Of a stretch of 64,000 nucleotides of DNA, positions 23,601 through 34,243 are shown piece after piece (within the stretch, counting starts at the first letter, position 1; every line of letters begins with the position of its first letter). The DNA is from Moniliophthora roreri. Taxonomy: Eukaryota > Basidiomycota > Agaricomycetes > Agaricales > Marasmiaceae. The stretch lies in assembly GCA_001466705.2 (NCBI GenBank), contig LATX02000112.1:186001-250000 (forward strand), in the 5' to 3' direction. Under the pieces are notes generated by a model that was given only the letters and a program-made list of their open reading frames with translations, made no database searches and had not been told where the DNA came from. The position numbers and the translations under genes are program-made.

Positions 23601-24146
23601 GAACTGAAGAGAATCAGAGAAGAGACCACAGGATTATTAGAACTAGCATGACAGAAGATGATACGAAGGGAAAAGAGAGAATTGGAAACATACAACGTTG
23701 GACAGAAGGTGTGGTTAGAAGGGAAGAACCTGACCATAGGATACCCTTCAAAGAAACTATCACCGAAACAAGAAGGACCCTTTGAAATTCTTGAAGTATT
23801 GGGACCTGTCACGTATCAGCTGAAATTACCACATCAATGGAAAATCCACCCCGTTTTTCATGCCGCTCTTCTTACGCAGTTTAAAGAGACCAAGGCTCAT
23901 GGACCCAGTTTTATGGAACCCCCCCCTGACCTAATAGAAGGGTTCGAAGAATATGAAGTCGAAGCAATCGTGGGGCATAGACCAAAAAAGCGACCCCAAG
24001 AATTCCTTGTGTCATACACGGGGTACGACTCATCACATAATCGATGGATCAAGACTGAAGGAATGATCAATTGCCTAGACATCTACAAGGGATATATAAA
24101 GAAGCATAAACTGAAGCCCAGAGACCCCATCCCCCTTGAAACTTAA
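20643..24146 (+). pseudogene. Ty3 pol: protease, reverse transcriptase, RNase H, integrase, chromodomain
   Basis: Protease: LLDSGTGG near 20780 and ILGLSWLRYHNPKIDW near 21000. Reverse transcriptase: TKLDLRNGYNN, FGLSNSPATFQNFMN and the catalytic YMDDIL near 21785. RNase H: FVIEADASKWATGAV near 22220 and NHKNLTYF. Integrase: His/Cys zinc region ending CVPCQQ, then catalytic D, D and E in TMDLIMDLP, ISDQDPRFT and TEWVNQ (22839-23566). A chromodomain follows (YEVEAIVGHR...FLVSYTGYDSSHNRW, about 23950-24110), typical of chromoviruses that target heterochromatin. Damage: stops near 21270, 21283, 21402, 22085, 22392, 23565 and 23650, a frameshift at a C-run near 21540 and another near 22810. Six of the stops are TGA where Arg fits and one is TAG where Trp fits. 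Confidence 0.92.
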
Positions 24147-24151
24147 ATGAC

Positions 24152-25538
24152 ATGTCCAATGCAACTGCCTCCTCCTCTTCCTCTTCTACTTCTAGCAGCC
24201 AGCCATCTGGAGGACCGAGCCTGGTTCCTACTGTGTCAGAAGAAGGACGGTATGGAGAAAACATCACCTACCAGAATGGGCTCCACCCAAACCCCTACCA
24301 GCTCCTTCACCTCTTTAATTCTGGACAGTACGACGACCAGCTGCGAGCAGCCGGTGATCAACACAACAGATTGGAATCCGTCATCAAAAGCCTCTTTTTC
24401 CTACGGTCCCAATGCCGTCTATTCAAAAAAATCATTGACAGCTGCAATCTCGAGATTGCAAATCAAGTAATGTATGCTTGCAACTATTGCATCGGGTTAG
24501 AAGGACCCATTATGGTACTGTCGCTGTTTCCATATCATTCGCACTTGTCCATGCCTCCCCCTCCAGATCCCCAAGCACTGTCGGAATACCCTGATCCCCT
24601 CTCCTTCTCCGTCGTCGACCGACTCGGATGACGAACTGACGGAAATGGCTACCCCTGTCCCGACGTCAATGACACCTGTAGTCTCCTCACACAGCTCACC
24701 TCCAAACCCCGAACCCTTGAAGAACGACTCTCGCCCAGAGTCTCTGCCACTCCCAGTATGACCACTGAACCCCCCGTTGACAATGCCCTCCTTTATCCTG
24801 ACCCCACTCCCGATCCCGATGTCAAACCTAAGATCGAGCCGACCGATCACTCCCCCTCCCGAAATCTTGAACCTCAGACCGCCGCTGACCCCCGAAGTCT
24901 TCAGACTCCTGAAGCATCAGTTCCACCAAGAGGTCAACGTGATCCCGGTGGTTGGTGGGGAGGCCCTGTCCAAAGAGGACGAGGACAGGGAAAACTGAAC
25001 CCCCTCAAACGAAGAAGGCCCACCGACGCTGAACTGGAGGCCTCCAACTCCAATCCCGACCCCAATAACGCAGCTTATCGACTGTGTCTCTGCCCTGTGT
25101 GTGGATTGGAACGCCATTTCGCCCGCAATTGCCCACAGTACATGTGTCACAGATGCTTCACAACTCAGCCTGGGCATACATCTTCGCACTGCCCTAACCA
25201 ACGAAGGTCTCGCCGAATTGCGCATCAAGAGTCTGGTTCGAGTCCAGACTCTTTGCCGGATGATCACTATTATAATGATGAACCTTACGAAAATCTCAGA
25301 GGAGAGTGCTGAGGAATCCATCCATAACAGCAGCGGAGATGCGGATTTCCTGTTCGTAGGAGCAGACCCGCAGAAGGTACAGCAGTTCAACGTTGGGTTG
25401 TCAGTATACTCACGGATGGATGTGGGATGGCAGCTGATGCAGGAGGTGCCAAGTACTCCGATGCTTCGCAGCGTTGATGAAATGCCGGATACATCGTATG
25501 ATTACGACACGGAGCTTTACAGTGACGGAGAGTCTTGA
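24152..25538 (+). pseudogene. extra 3' ORF of the retroelement, Ser-rich with two zinc knuckles
   Basis: Starts six bases after the pol stop. N-terminus is Ser-rich, then GRYGENITYQNGLHPNPYQ, a Pro/Ser/Thr-rich middle, an RGRGQGK basic patch, and two knuckles near 25090-25190: CPVCGLERHFARNC (C-x2-C-x4-H-x4-C) and CHRCFTTQPGHTSSHC (C-x2-C-x6-H-x4-C). The end reads MPDTSYDYDTELYSDGES in another frame, so at least two frameshifts and a stop at 24629 break it. It lies inside the element, before the 3' LTR, and its homolog at 18254 shows it is a regular part of this family. Function unknown; a nucleic-acid-binding accessory protein is an inference. Confidence 0.7.
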
Positions 25539-25576
25539 TGTGGCAACATGGAGTTTTTGCCTTGAGTGGAGGGTAA

Positions 25577-26011
25577 TGTTACATTTTCTTTACCCTGTTC
25601 TATGCTTCTCTTTTGATTCGGACTTATTACACCTCCCCAGCCCCTTTTTTCTTATAACCTCCATGCTTCCCCTTCTCCTCGGACTTATTACACTTTCCTG
25701 GCCCCCATTTTCTTATTGAAGCTTGTATCATATCCCGACTTCGTTGGTATTTATTATCATATCATCGTAGTTATCGGACGTTGTATTACATAGACTACAT
25801 GACCTGGTTGTACGTATTTAAGCGCTCAAGCGAGGACTCTAAGTCTTCAGCTTGACCTAGTTAATTCATACTTGTGTCAACACCATAGTCGAAGGAACTC
25901 TTAACTTTAGCATCTGCTAAACGAACTCAAACTTGAACTTGTAGACTGCTAGCAAGAGAAGCCTTTCTCTTGGAGTAGTTGAGTTAGCGTTGCTGTGCAA
26001 GTAACGTAACA
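25577..26011 (+). repeat. 3' LTR
   Basis: 435 bp partner of the 5' LTR; begins TGTTACA, ends CGTAACA and is followed by the second TCCAA. Confidence 0.92.
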
Positions 26012-26016
26012 TCCAA

Positions 26017-26203
26017 GGCCATTGCTTCTCCAGATGTAGAATACTGTTGAATAAGATGTTGGTCTGTGCTCCCAGAACTGGCAGATCCTCAACATCTGGC
26101 TGTCAAGGAATGTGTTGCAATCAATCATATGCAGGTGTTTCCTTGTTGCAGTTGGCCCAATATCAAGGATACTATCCTGCAGTTTGTCGAGAGGAATCTC
26201 CAT
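26017..26203 (-). pseudogene. HET-domain protein, N-terminal part
   Basis: The minus strand reads MEIPLDKLQDSILDIGPTA from ATG 26203, then HLHMIDCNTFLDSQMLRIC and YSTVFYIWRSNG, the N-terminal block of agaric HET proteins. It is cut at the TCCAA duplication by the Ty3 element and continues at 16356. Only 11 bases separate the start codon from the TUP1-bearing element, so its promoter was also displaced. Confidence 0.82.
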
Positions 26204-26619
26204 TTAGGCAGAAGGCCCACCTGCAAAAAGTATGCCACATTATAATAGGGTTATAACCCCCATAATGCATTATAAGATACATAATCATTAGTGACCCTGT
26301 TATATGCCAAGTTGGATACAGTAACCTAGTTGTAATGTAGTTATAATGTAGTTGTAACATACTATAATAATTATGATAAGTTGCAACACCATTACAACCC
26401 AAAGACAATGTTACAACTACATTACAACTCTACTAGACAGTGAATAGGTACCAAATCCTTATCAGAATCACTCACACATATAGCACACATAAATATAAAT
26501 GCAAAAACCTATATTGAACCACACTACAATACAGTTACATGATAGTATGTACATACATACAATACACTATACAAATACTCCAAACAAATGATAAGTACCA
26601 TTATTACAGCTTCAAGCTA

Positions 26620-28020
26620 ACATACACTTTGAATGTAAAGGTCACCAGCCTTGCCAGCACCCTCATCAACCAAAACACTGCAATTGCTGTTAGTAACCAA
26701 CAAAGCACCAATAATAATTTGACATACCAAGTCTTTTGACCAGTCTTGGTGTCATAGATTGAGCTGTCCTGTTACAGCCTGTAGCAAGATACTTGCCATC
26801 TGCAGAGAAGTGAACGCAACACATGACACTGTCAACCAAATGATTTAGCATGTGGTTCTGGTAATTGGACTGGGAATGACTGCCATAAAGTCCAAAATCA
26901 ATGAAAAGAGAAATAAATAGAAGCAACCAGAAAGATGCTGGCCATGATGAAACATGCACAATGAGGACAAACAAATGCACCTTTCATACATGAGAGTATG
27001 CACCAAGCAGGCTTGACTTGGTGGAAGCAATTGAGTATAAGCATGATAAACATCTGTTACATTACTTGTGCAGCAATGACAACTACTCAACACCACTAAG
27101 CGAAGTGACGTCAAGTATTAAGGTTCAAGTTCGAGTTCGACAACTTAACAGTAGGTAAAACCTTCTGCTAGTTATCACAGGTTCAGTCGTTGGCTTGCAA
27201 GATATAGAGTGGATTAACCAGGTCAAGCTGAAGAGCCTTGACCCAGTTTCTATCTACTTATACACACTTTGTAGCTACTCGTTATACATCGTTTGGGTAT
27301 CAACATAGTAGGTCAGAGCAAGATATCTTTAGCAGATAGAATCTGATGGAAATTGAAAGAACTATGAAGTCATCAATGAAATCATATAGAAAAAGAAAGA
27401 AATAAATAATATAGACTAAAATGGGAGCCAGGAATGTGGATGTGTCCAGATGTTAATAAGAAGCATATGATGGGGCGCTTAAGTAACAAAAAAGGAAAAT
27501 AAAGTCTGTGAGAGTAAAGAATTTGTAACAACATCTGTCATAGGCGACATGGCAGCCAAACTAGGGCCAGCTGGTGGATATGGTACAGGTAGACTATGAG
27601 TAGGCATAGTGGAGAGTGGAGGAGGAAGACCTGGGCCAACAGTGGGCCAGATACAGAAGACAGCGGCAGTGTGCCAGATGAAGGTGGAGGTAATTTCAGT
27701 ATTTCTCATATTGTTATCAAACTTTTCCATGTTGGGCTTTAAGTTCATAAATTGATTGGCAAATGATATTGAGCTCATTGACCTGTGAAGTGACTGGAAG
27801 GCAGGTTTTTTTAGCAAGCAGGAGAAAAATCAGAACTGAGAATGCACCTTTGGCTTCACAATTGCCATGTTGATTTCTTGAAGCAGTGACTTCTTGGGCA
27901 AGAAGATCAAATTCTTGCCTAATAACCTCAAAGGACTCATTGAGATGAGTTGCAGGAGATGGTTGAGCAGAAGTGCCAGTAGGCTGAAGACTGCAATGCT
28001 GGTTCATGAAGGAAAAAAGG
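26620..28020 (-). pseudogene. TUP1: TUP1-like transcriptional co-repressor fragment
   Basis: The intact protein is the WD40 co-repressor that works with Ssn6/Cyc8. Here the minus strand carries the N-terminal tetramerisation region (LNESFEVIRQEFDLLAQEV near 27930, then [20 protein letters not shown] after a preserved intron with consensus ends) and the first WD40 blade ([20 protein letters not shown] near 26800), followed by VLVDEGAGKAGDLYIQSV near 26660. Introns are retained, so this is a DNA-level copy, not a retrocopy. After HGKV the codons read TGA TAA where a KVRQQYE-type sequence is expected: two adjacent C-to-T stops. A 1-nt deletion breaks the blade. The remaining WD40 repeats are absent. 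Confidence 0.8.
27080..27300 (-). repeat. divergent LTR fragment related to the Ty3 LTR
   Basis: The reverse complement contains CTTCAGCTTGACCTGGTTAA and a following segment with the same order of motifs as the 3' half of the LTR at 16357 (CTTCAGCTTGACCTAGTTAA). It keeps CpGs while the surrounding TUP1 fragment has few. It sits between the N-terminal and WD40 parts of that fragment. Confidence 0.45.
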
Positions 28021-29039
28021 TGAGCAATGGAACTGACAAAAAGTGTTCACCTGGCCCACCCAGCAGTGCAGACTTGACAACATTAACCCACTAATCCAAG
28101 GAGCATGCAACTTGAGCTGTAGTGGTAGTGGTGGTAGTGGTTGAAGGTCGGCATGTGCATAGCTCCAGGTCCGAGGAGATGTACAAAGGTGTATCTGGGG
28201 AGTGTGTCTCCCCATTATAGCCTACTAAACACTTCTAGGATGATATGGGTCAAGATTAGTGGTCAAAGAAAACATCTATAACGGTAAAATCTGTGTTAGT
28301 AAGCCAGTAGATATTGGAGCCATTTTCAATTTTATGTACCTTTATACCTTTAATGAGCTCATTATTGATGTTGCATATTGTAGTAGATCTTGCTGAGACC
28401 AGAACTGATGATTTTTGAGCTCAATGGAGAGGAAATGGGGGAGCTGTTGTCAATGTCATTCATCAATGATGGTGGTTTGGGCAAAGGGTTAAGTATGGGA
28501 ATTCACCAATGCTGTGGCACTTTGACTGCCACAAAGTTGAGGTAGTTGCCTCACATGTTGCGATGAGAAGCCCTTGGAGTCAGAGAGTCGGAAAGCGTCT
28601 TGGTGCTCTCTTGACCACCACCATCTCCAGAAGATGTTGTCATCATGTTCTACCTATACCAGCTTCACAGTATGCAGACAGGCTTTGGAATCAGGGGGAA
28701 TGGTGCTGAACTTGGTGTGTTATCATGTTGAGCAGGATTTTACTCTGAGAATTACATTTATATCTGTGATTGTGTCTTAACATGCATGTACTGGAACTGT
28801 AACTTGCAGTAATGATTCTCCATGGGCTGTAGTATGGTTGTAATGTGGTTACAATGTTAAATAATCCTTCCAGGCAGTTGTAATGTGGTCATAAGGGAGT
28901 CATAAGGCAGTTAAAGTATTTCAATATATTGTAACTAGGCTATAACATACTTGAAACCTGGACAAATTTATTATGGTACGTTGCAGCCCTCATAATTCTG
29001 TTGCAACACTATTATGATTCTACGTACTTTTTGCAGGTG

Positions 29040-29577
29040 CCCTGGACGGTAGTGGAAGTGATAGTCTGTGATAGTGGCTCAGAGTGGCCCGATTGCGACT
29101 CGGCCTTTCCCTAAACGGCATCGTTAGCCGGGATGTAACGTCCCGACCACTGGCAACGGCGGCCTTTGAGGTGCGGTTTCCTCTGCTATATCGAATGCAT
29201 TCCTTTGACATATACGCAGCATAATCATGAAGCTACATTTCTGGACTGTCGACGAGGTCAATGATACGGAATCGGAAAATAAGGCCGCATCAAGATTTCA
29301 ACTATGGCCTTGAAAGTAAGGTACTGGTCAATGACGCACGTTAGAGCACGAATCGAATTTTAACCAGAAACCTCTCTTGGCGTACCTTGAGAAGAAAACA
29401 TGTAGGCCGAACTCGTCTCGGTGGACACTGCCCGCGATAAAACGGCCTGGGAGAAATAAGGTTCTCGCTTTATTCATGAAGCAGCAATGTGCTTTCCCAT
29501 TCGATTAAAGACATCAACCGTGTGCTATGTAGCATGTACGGAGTAGGGTATGCAGATACACTATAAAAAGCAAAATC
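29040..29577. other. intergenic region between TIR element and polymerase gene
   Basis: About 0.54 kb with normal CpG content, presumably the former upstream region of the HET gene on the minus strand plus the 3' flank of the polymerase gene. No conserved coding found. Confidence 0.4.
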
Positions 29578-31140
29578 CTAATATGCCTTCAGTGCAGGTT
29601 TTAAATCTGTAGCTGGTCGTGTCCGGCTAGCGCTCTTCGTAAGGTATGAATAGTTCCTTTTCTCTGGTTCAACATATGACATGCCTAGCTCCGCAAAGAT
29701 CTCTTTCTCATTGCCAGATGCAGTCAGGAGCTCCCATGTCCCTTCGTTCCACTTCCACAGGCCATATTCATTCAAAAGCAAGCCCATCTTGGCTGCTTGC
29801 AGTCGGATTATCCGGTTAAACTCAACGTCACCGGTCAATGCAATCAGTGCTGCACCTAGTGACTTTTCAGGGACAAGGCTAGGATAGAAGTACTCGTCAG
29901 CCACATCAAATAGGCCTGAAGTCGAGAAACCTACGCTAGCTCCACCTTCCTGAACCTTCCTTCAACTTTACTTACACCCTCCTTCCTCATTCGACGTAAA
30001 TTGTAAGGATTTATATTAGCTATGCCCCCATAAGCCTCGGCATCCGACGCCTCTGGTACTCGTGCAATACCGACCCATCTCCCAGCTGTGCATTGCAATT
30101 TTTCAGCTAATAAGCCCCGTTCTTCTAATGCTGGTACGATCTTGGAAGATAGCGGGTCGCGACTTCTTTCATGCCGGGTACTGTACCCACCCTTAGGTCG
30201 AAAGTCGGCATGCGTTCGACCGAAACGGGATGGATTTGCGTCCTCGGGTACCTTCTCGAATGGCGGGACACTGGGAAGGGGTATATGGACGTGGGAGGGA
30301 TGTTGAATAAGGAGTACGACGGAAGAAGCTATTGGGAAGTTTCGGCGGCTGTAGTGGAATGTGAATCGGTACACATATAAGGCTGAGAAATGACTGGACG
30401 CACTAACTGCCGCATATGATGACGTTGCCGTCGGCAGGCATAGTTTCTTTGACCAGTTCCTAAAAGTCGAAGGGAGAGATGTTGGCGACAGAGCTAGTTG
30501 AATTTAGAACACGTACTGCAATAGCCTCGGCTTCCTCTCTGATGACAGGTTGCTGAAGGTGTTGATAGTACTTGGCTCCGATTCGTTGGGTTGGTTTGAG
30601 TTCTTTGAAGTATTTTGGTTTGAGGAGGTCTTTGATGCTCTCGCACCCTTTGCTGACCAGTTGTTCGGCGGCGGTCGGGCTAGTAATTACTTCAGGATTT
30701 CAATGTGGTTCGATAAAGACAAAAACACTGACCCTATGTATGGAACCTTTTCAAGTTCCAGACGGATAAGTAGTTTTTTCTGTTCGTTTTTCCGTTCCAC
30801 GGGGTCTACCTTCCCCGGCTGCAAACTTGTGCATGAGACTACTAGGCAAGAATGACACGTATTTTGGGGAAGCACACCGTGTAATTTCCATTGAGAAGAT
30901 CACTTATGCGTTTTTGGATTCCTGAACCGATACCAAGCCCCTTCAACTGTGGAAGTATAAGTTTTTGAAACAAAACCATAGACGACAAGCTGACTGACGT
31001 ACAGCCTCCACATCCTTCGCTTTCTGAATAGGTTTATCTAGCCCTTCAACAACGCTGATAGCCTTTTGAAATGACCTGACTTTGTATGGGTTTCGAACCG
31101 GACTTTCTTCTTCGAATTCTTTGCCTTGCTTGGGGATCAT
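29578..31140 (-). CDS. family-X DNA polymerase with substituted catalytic aspartates
   Basis: Family-X polymerases (beta, lambda, fungal Pol4) fill gaps in base-excision repair and end joining. Exons 31140-31003, 30946-30878, 30818-30733, 30679-30517, 30459-30404, 30348-29935 and 29878-29578 give 408 aa. The 8-kDa helix-hairpin-helix region has NPYKVRSFQKAIS and KGLGIGSGIQKRI; the fingers have TQRIGAKYY; the palm has ICGSYRRN; the thumb has ALIALTGDVEFNRIIRL, GLLLNEYGLW and LGMSYVEPEKRN. Where the family has D-x-D (lambda: GDVDVLITHP) this reads SSVVLLIQHP, and where it has RRLD it reads FRKVEL, so all three metal ligands are changed. The exon-5/6 join that rebuilds GSYRR has good splice signals. 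An upstream exon (for example a mitochondrial presequence) may exist; the ATG at 31140 is the first in frame after a stop. Confidence 0.85.
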
Positions 31141-31664
31141 TTTAGCCTGGCTCTTTCATAGTCTAGTGAAACGCACAGTGCCGTAACATGTCGGTTATTG
31201 CATCGTTTGAGTGACCTCGAAGCTGTATTAAGCTCCATGTTGAACATCCGGGGAGAAGGTGCCTATGAGACGGGGGCAAGGCCCGGTGAGCGAGCATGGG
31301 AGATCCAGAGAAAACTGCGAAAAAACACGTCACGCGAATGTGACCTACGCGTCCTCGGTCTTCTCCTCAAACTCTCATCAAGGGTCCTTTTACGCGCTCA
31401 CGGTTACCAAGTACGGCACAGGCTACTAATATCTTCTGCTCGAAAGCCGGTAGTGGGCACTGGTGAGTCTTTACTACTGAGGGCTCCACCAATGTGGTTC
31501 AGAACTGTCGACTTCAGTCATTTTTGTCTTCGTTCGTAACCGCAGATAATTCGAGTATCTTCATCGGACTGAGCGCAGGGAGAAACTTCTGGAATTTCTG
31601 GTGAGCTCTCAAACCAATAATCTACAAGTGTATTCGTGAACTTTTTATTTTAGTGCAGTCGAAA

Positions 31665-33445
31665 ATGAGCGAACAGAATCATCCCGGATTCCGAAATTTG
31701 ACAGATATACAACTCAAGAATACGATAGCTCAACTCCAGGCTAACGCTGGTGGATTCTACTCCCCATCTCCTCACCAAGCCAATTCATCACAATACCAGA
31801 AAAACTTGCAAGCATGGTCGAATACCCCAACACCTCCCCCACGCACCGCCAGCGCAGGCACTCGTCCAAGCCGTGCACGAGCCGGTCGGCCCAGTAACCT
31901 CACCAGTACGCCCACTCCAGCCCCTGTACCTCAAGCAACATCATATCGTCCATTACCTCAACCCCAAGCACAGCCCTTGACCATTCCTCAACCAGTACAG
32001 AATGCGGCAGCAGCCCGCATACCCGTACCGGCCACCCCTCAGGCATACCGTTCAATGTATTCCTCTCGCCTACGAACGGGTGCTACACTACTTATGCAGC
32101 CGATATTGACCGGCTCTACATCCAATGTGCCTTCGACATCGACAACAACGGCTGCATCGGGTACACGAACGTCCGGGCGACGTACAGGGGCAGTGAACTA
32201 CGCTGATCCAGGTTCGGGCGACGAATTCCCTGATGCTGGTGCCATCGATTCGGATGATTCAGATTTTGTGGCCAGCGGCGGTACACGAACAAGTATCCGA
32301 CAAGGCAAAGGCGGCACAGCTGGGAGAGGTATGGGTGGTGGTAGTGGGACGTTCAAGGCACAATCTTCAGCAATGAGTGGCGAAGAAGTATTGGACCAGA
32401 GTTATTTAGGCATGGTGCCTTCGGATAAGTTTATCAAGGCGAGGTACATGCCTATGACGGCGCATGTGTATCCGTATGCGATTAAACTTTTTTTGACCTT
32501 ACTTGCTCCGCTCAATTGTGATTTGTAGAGACGAAGAAGTACTTGTACAACAATCTCGTCGACCAAGCGCACTTGTTCCCATACGAGTTGAGTTCGACAC
32601 CGACACACATCGGATACGAGATTGTTTCGTGTGGAACCTGTACGAAGAAGCGATCAAACCAGAAGCCTTTGCTAGGATATTCTGTAACGACCTTGATTTA
32701 CCGGTTGACACTTGGGCAGACACGGTGGCGAATCAGATCAAGGCACAATTAGAGGATTGCGAAAATGTAGTACGGATGGAATTAGGCATGGATGGTGCGG
32801 TCGATTTTGAGGCACAGAAAGAGGGAGTTATGCTGCAGGATCAAGATGAGGACCAGGACATGATGCAAGTCGATCAGCGACAAGGAACAGTGGATGAAAT
32901 TCCCGAGTGTAGAGTCATCTTAAGTGTGCGTCGTCTTCCGATTCTTCGATAGTCCAGAGAACTAATGTGCGTTTTTGCTCTGCTAGATCGACGTCCAAAT
33001 AGCCACCCATCATCTACTTGATCACATTGAATGGGACCTTTTGTCGCCCTTGACACCAGAGGCTTTCGCAACAACCCTCTGTGCCGATCTTGGACTGTCA
33101 GGCGAAGCAATACCCTTAGTTGCACATGCTATTCACGAAGAGCTTATCAAACATAAAAAGGATGTCGTGGACTGGGGTATCATTTCATCGGCCGCTGCTG
33201 CCACGGAATCTGGGTTGACGAAAGATAAGACTGGGTTAGGAAGAGTTAGGGGGCCGAAGCCGCTAAAAAGTGTTTGGCGGGATTGGGCAGAGGCAGAAGA
33301 ATTCAGGACAAGGTTTGAGGAAATGAGCCAAGAAGAGGTTGAAAGGAGAGAGATGGAGAGAGAAAGAGCGGCGAGACGGCTGAGAAGAGAGACGAGCAAA
33401 TTTCAGAGTCAGGCTGGGGGTATTGGTAGGAGCAGACGGAGATAA
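31665..33445 (+). CDS. SNF5/SMARCB1 (INI1) family chromatin-remodelling subunit
   Basis: Core subunit of a SWI/SNF or RSC-type remodeller (yeast Snf5 or Sfh1), nuclear. Exons 31665-32473, 32529-32925 and 32987-33445 (introns 55 and 61 nt) give 554 aa. The N-terminal half is low complexity (Pro/Gln/Ser/Thr, with DDSDF acidic patches). The SNF5 repeats follow: repeat 1 from RPSALVPIRVEF through FVWNLYEEAIKPEAFARIFC, and repeat 2 from VQIATHHLLDHIEWDLLS to FATTLCADLGL and VAHAIHEELIKHK. The C-terminus is a charged helix rich in E/R. Start at the first ATG after a likely 5' UTR acceptor (TTTTAG, 31648-31653). Whether it is the Snf5 or Sfh1 ortholog I cannot tell. Confidence 0.9.
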
Positions 33446-34243
33446 TTTCAAATGGTCTATGTATCATTGTAAGATAGCGGCCATATCGTATGTGTGTTGC
33501 TATGCTTTCGTCGCTGTGAAGTATTTTAGGTTAGGCTTTAGCGGTCGCGAGTTGGAGAAGTAACCCGTCCAACGGACCCGGGCGTCACTTTCTTCTCCGA
33601 ACTCCCACCATTCACTCGTCAAATCCAGGGATCATGATCGTCTCAAGCATGGTGAAACCTTTGCAAATATCTGGAGACAACACTAGAAATGGAAGACGAG
33701 ACTTTCCGCTTCACGGACCGTACCAATTATTCTAGGTTGGGGGAAAAAATTCGCTTCTACATTCTTTGCCGACGCCCGTTCTGCCAACTCATTAATTTCC
33801 CGAACATATTCAGTTCTGTTTCTCCTCGTCACGAGCCAATGACAGGTTCTATGGACTCAGAAGGACGTCAGTCTCCACAAGACTGTTTGCTTGGGTTGTC
33901 GCGTGTTCAGACCTTCACTAATCATTCAGCCTGTATTTCGGGCTTTCTGACGTTATGATAAATGTCAGTCCTCGGACACGTTGACTTGGGCCAACTTCCA
34001 AAGTTTTTAGCTTCTGCTCGTGTAAGTGAATCTCGTAAACGAATAAATATACGCGTCTGATGAATTCGGAGAAAGTACATAGAACCCGAGTAGATCTTTG
34101 GAGATTCCCGTGCACCTGATGACAAGTGTGGGTCTTTTTCACTACATCTCCCGCCGTGATCTTTCTTTTTAACATTGGGCATGGGCCTAGGAACACTCAT
34201 GACCACGATACCGACCAACTAACGCCTGCCCAAGGACGAAAGT
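33446..34243. other. intergenic region
   Basis: 798 bp between two plus-strand genes, with normal CpG content. Small open frames (for example at 33689) have no recognisable features. Presumably 3' UTR, promoter and 5' UTR. Confidence 0.4.

Larger units (their letters stand above)
16357..26011 (+). mobile_element. Ty3/gypsy LTR retrotransposon (chromovirus) inserted in a HET gene
   Basis: A near-complete element: 435-bp LTRs at both ends beginning TGTTAC and ending GTAACA-type bases, flanked by the 5-bp duplication TCCAA (16352-16356 and 26012-26016). Order inside is gag with a CCHC knuckle, aspartic protease, reverse transcriptase, RNase H, integrase and chromodomain, the Ty3/gypsy chromovirus order, followed by an extra ORF. 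It is interrupted by CACTA-like repeats and a second partial copy of its own 3' ORF (17502-19910). Stops and frameshifts make it non-autonomous now. CpG content is higher than in the HET gene it interrupts. Confidence 0.93.
26219..29038. mobile_element. TIR element carrying a captured TUP1 fragment
   Basis: Ends are inverted repeats ACCTGCAAAAAGTAYG, with GCCC on both sides (26215-26218 and 29039-29042), consistent with a 4-bp target duplication. The element is 2,820 bp. Next to both ends lie clustered copies of TTGTAATG/TTATAATG-like motifs (26240-26430 and 28830-28990), as in subterminal transposase-binding arrays. No transposase is visible; instead the interior holds a TUP1 pseudogene. Superfamily not assigned. 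Confidence 0.68.

Noticed and set aside
20643..24146. Possible retrovirus with an envelope gene (the extra 3' ORF as env)
   Set aside because: The 3' ORF has no signal peptide or membrane span and carries zinc knuckles; the element is a fungal chromovirus.
26230..26430. CRISPR-like array of TTGTAATG repeats
   Set aside because: Repeats are short, irregular and without unique spacers, next to a transposon end, in a eukaryote.
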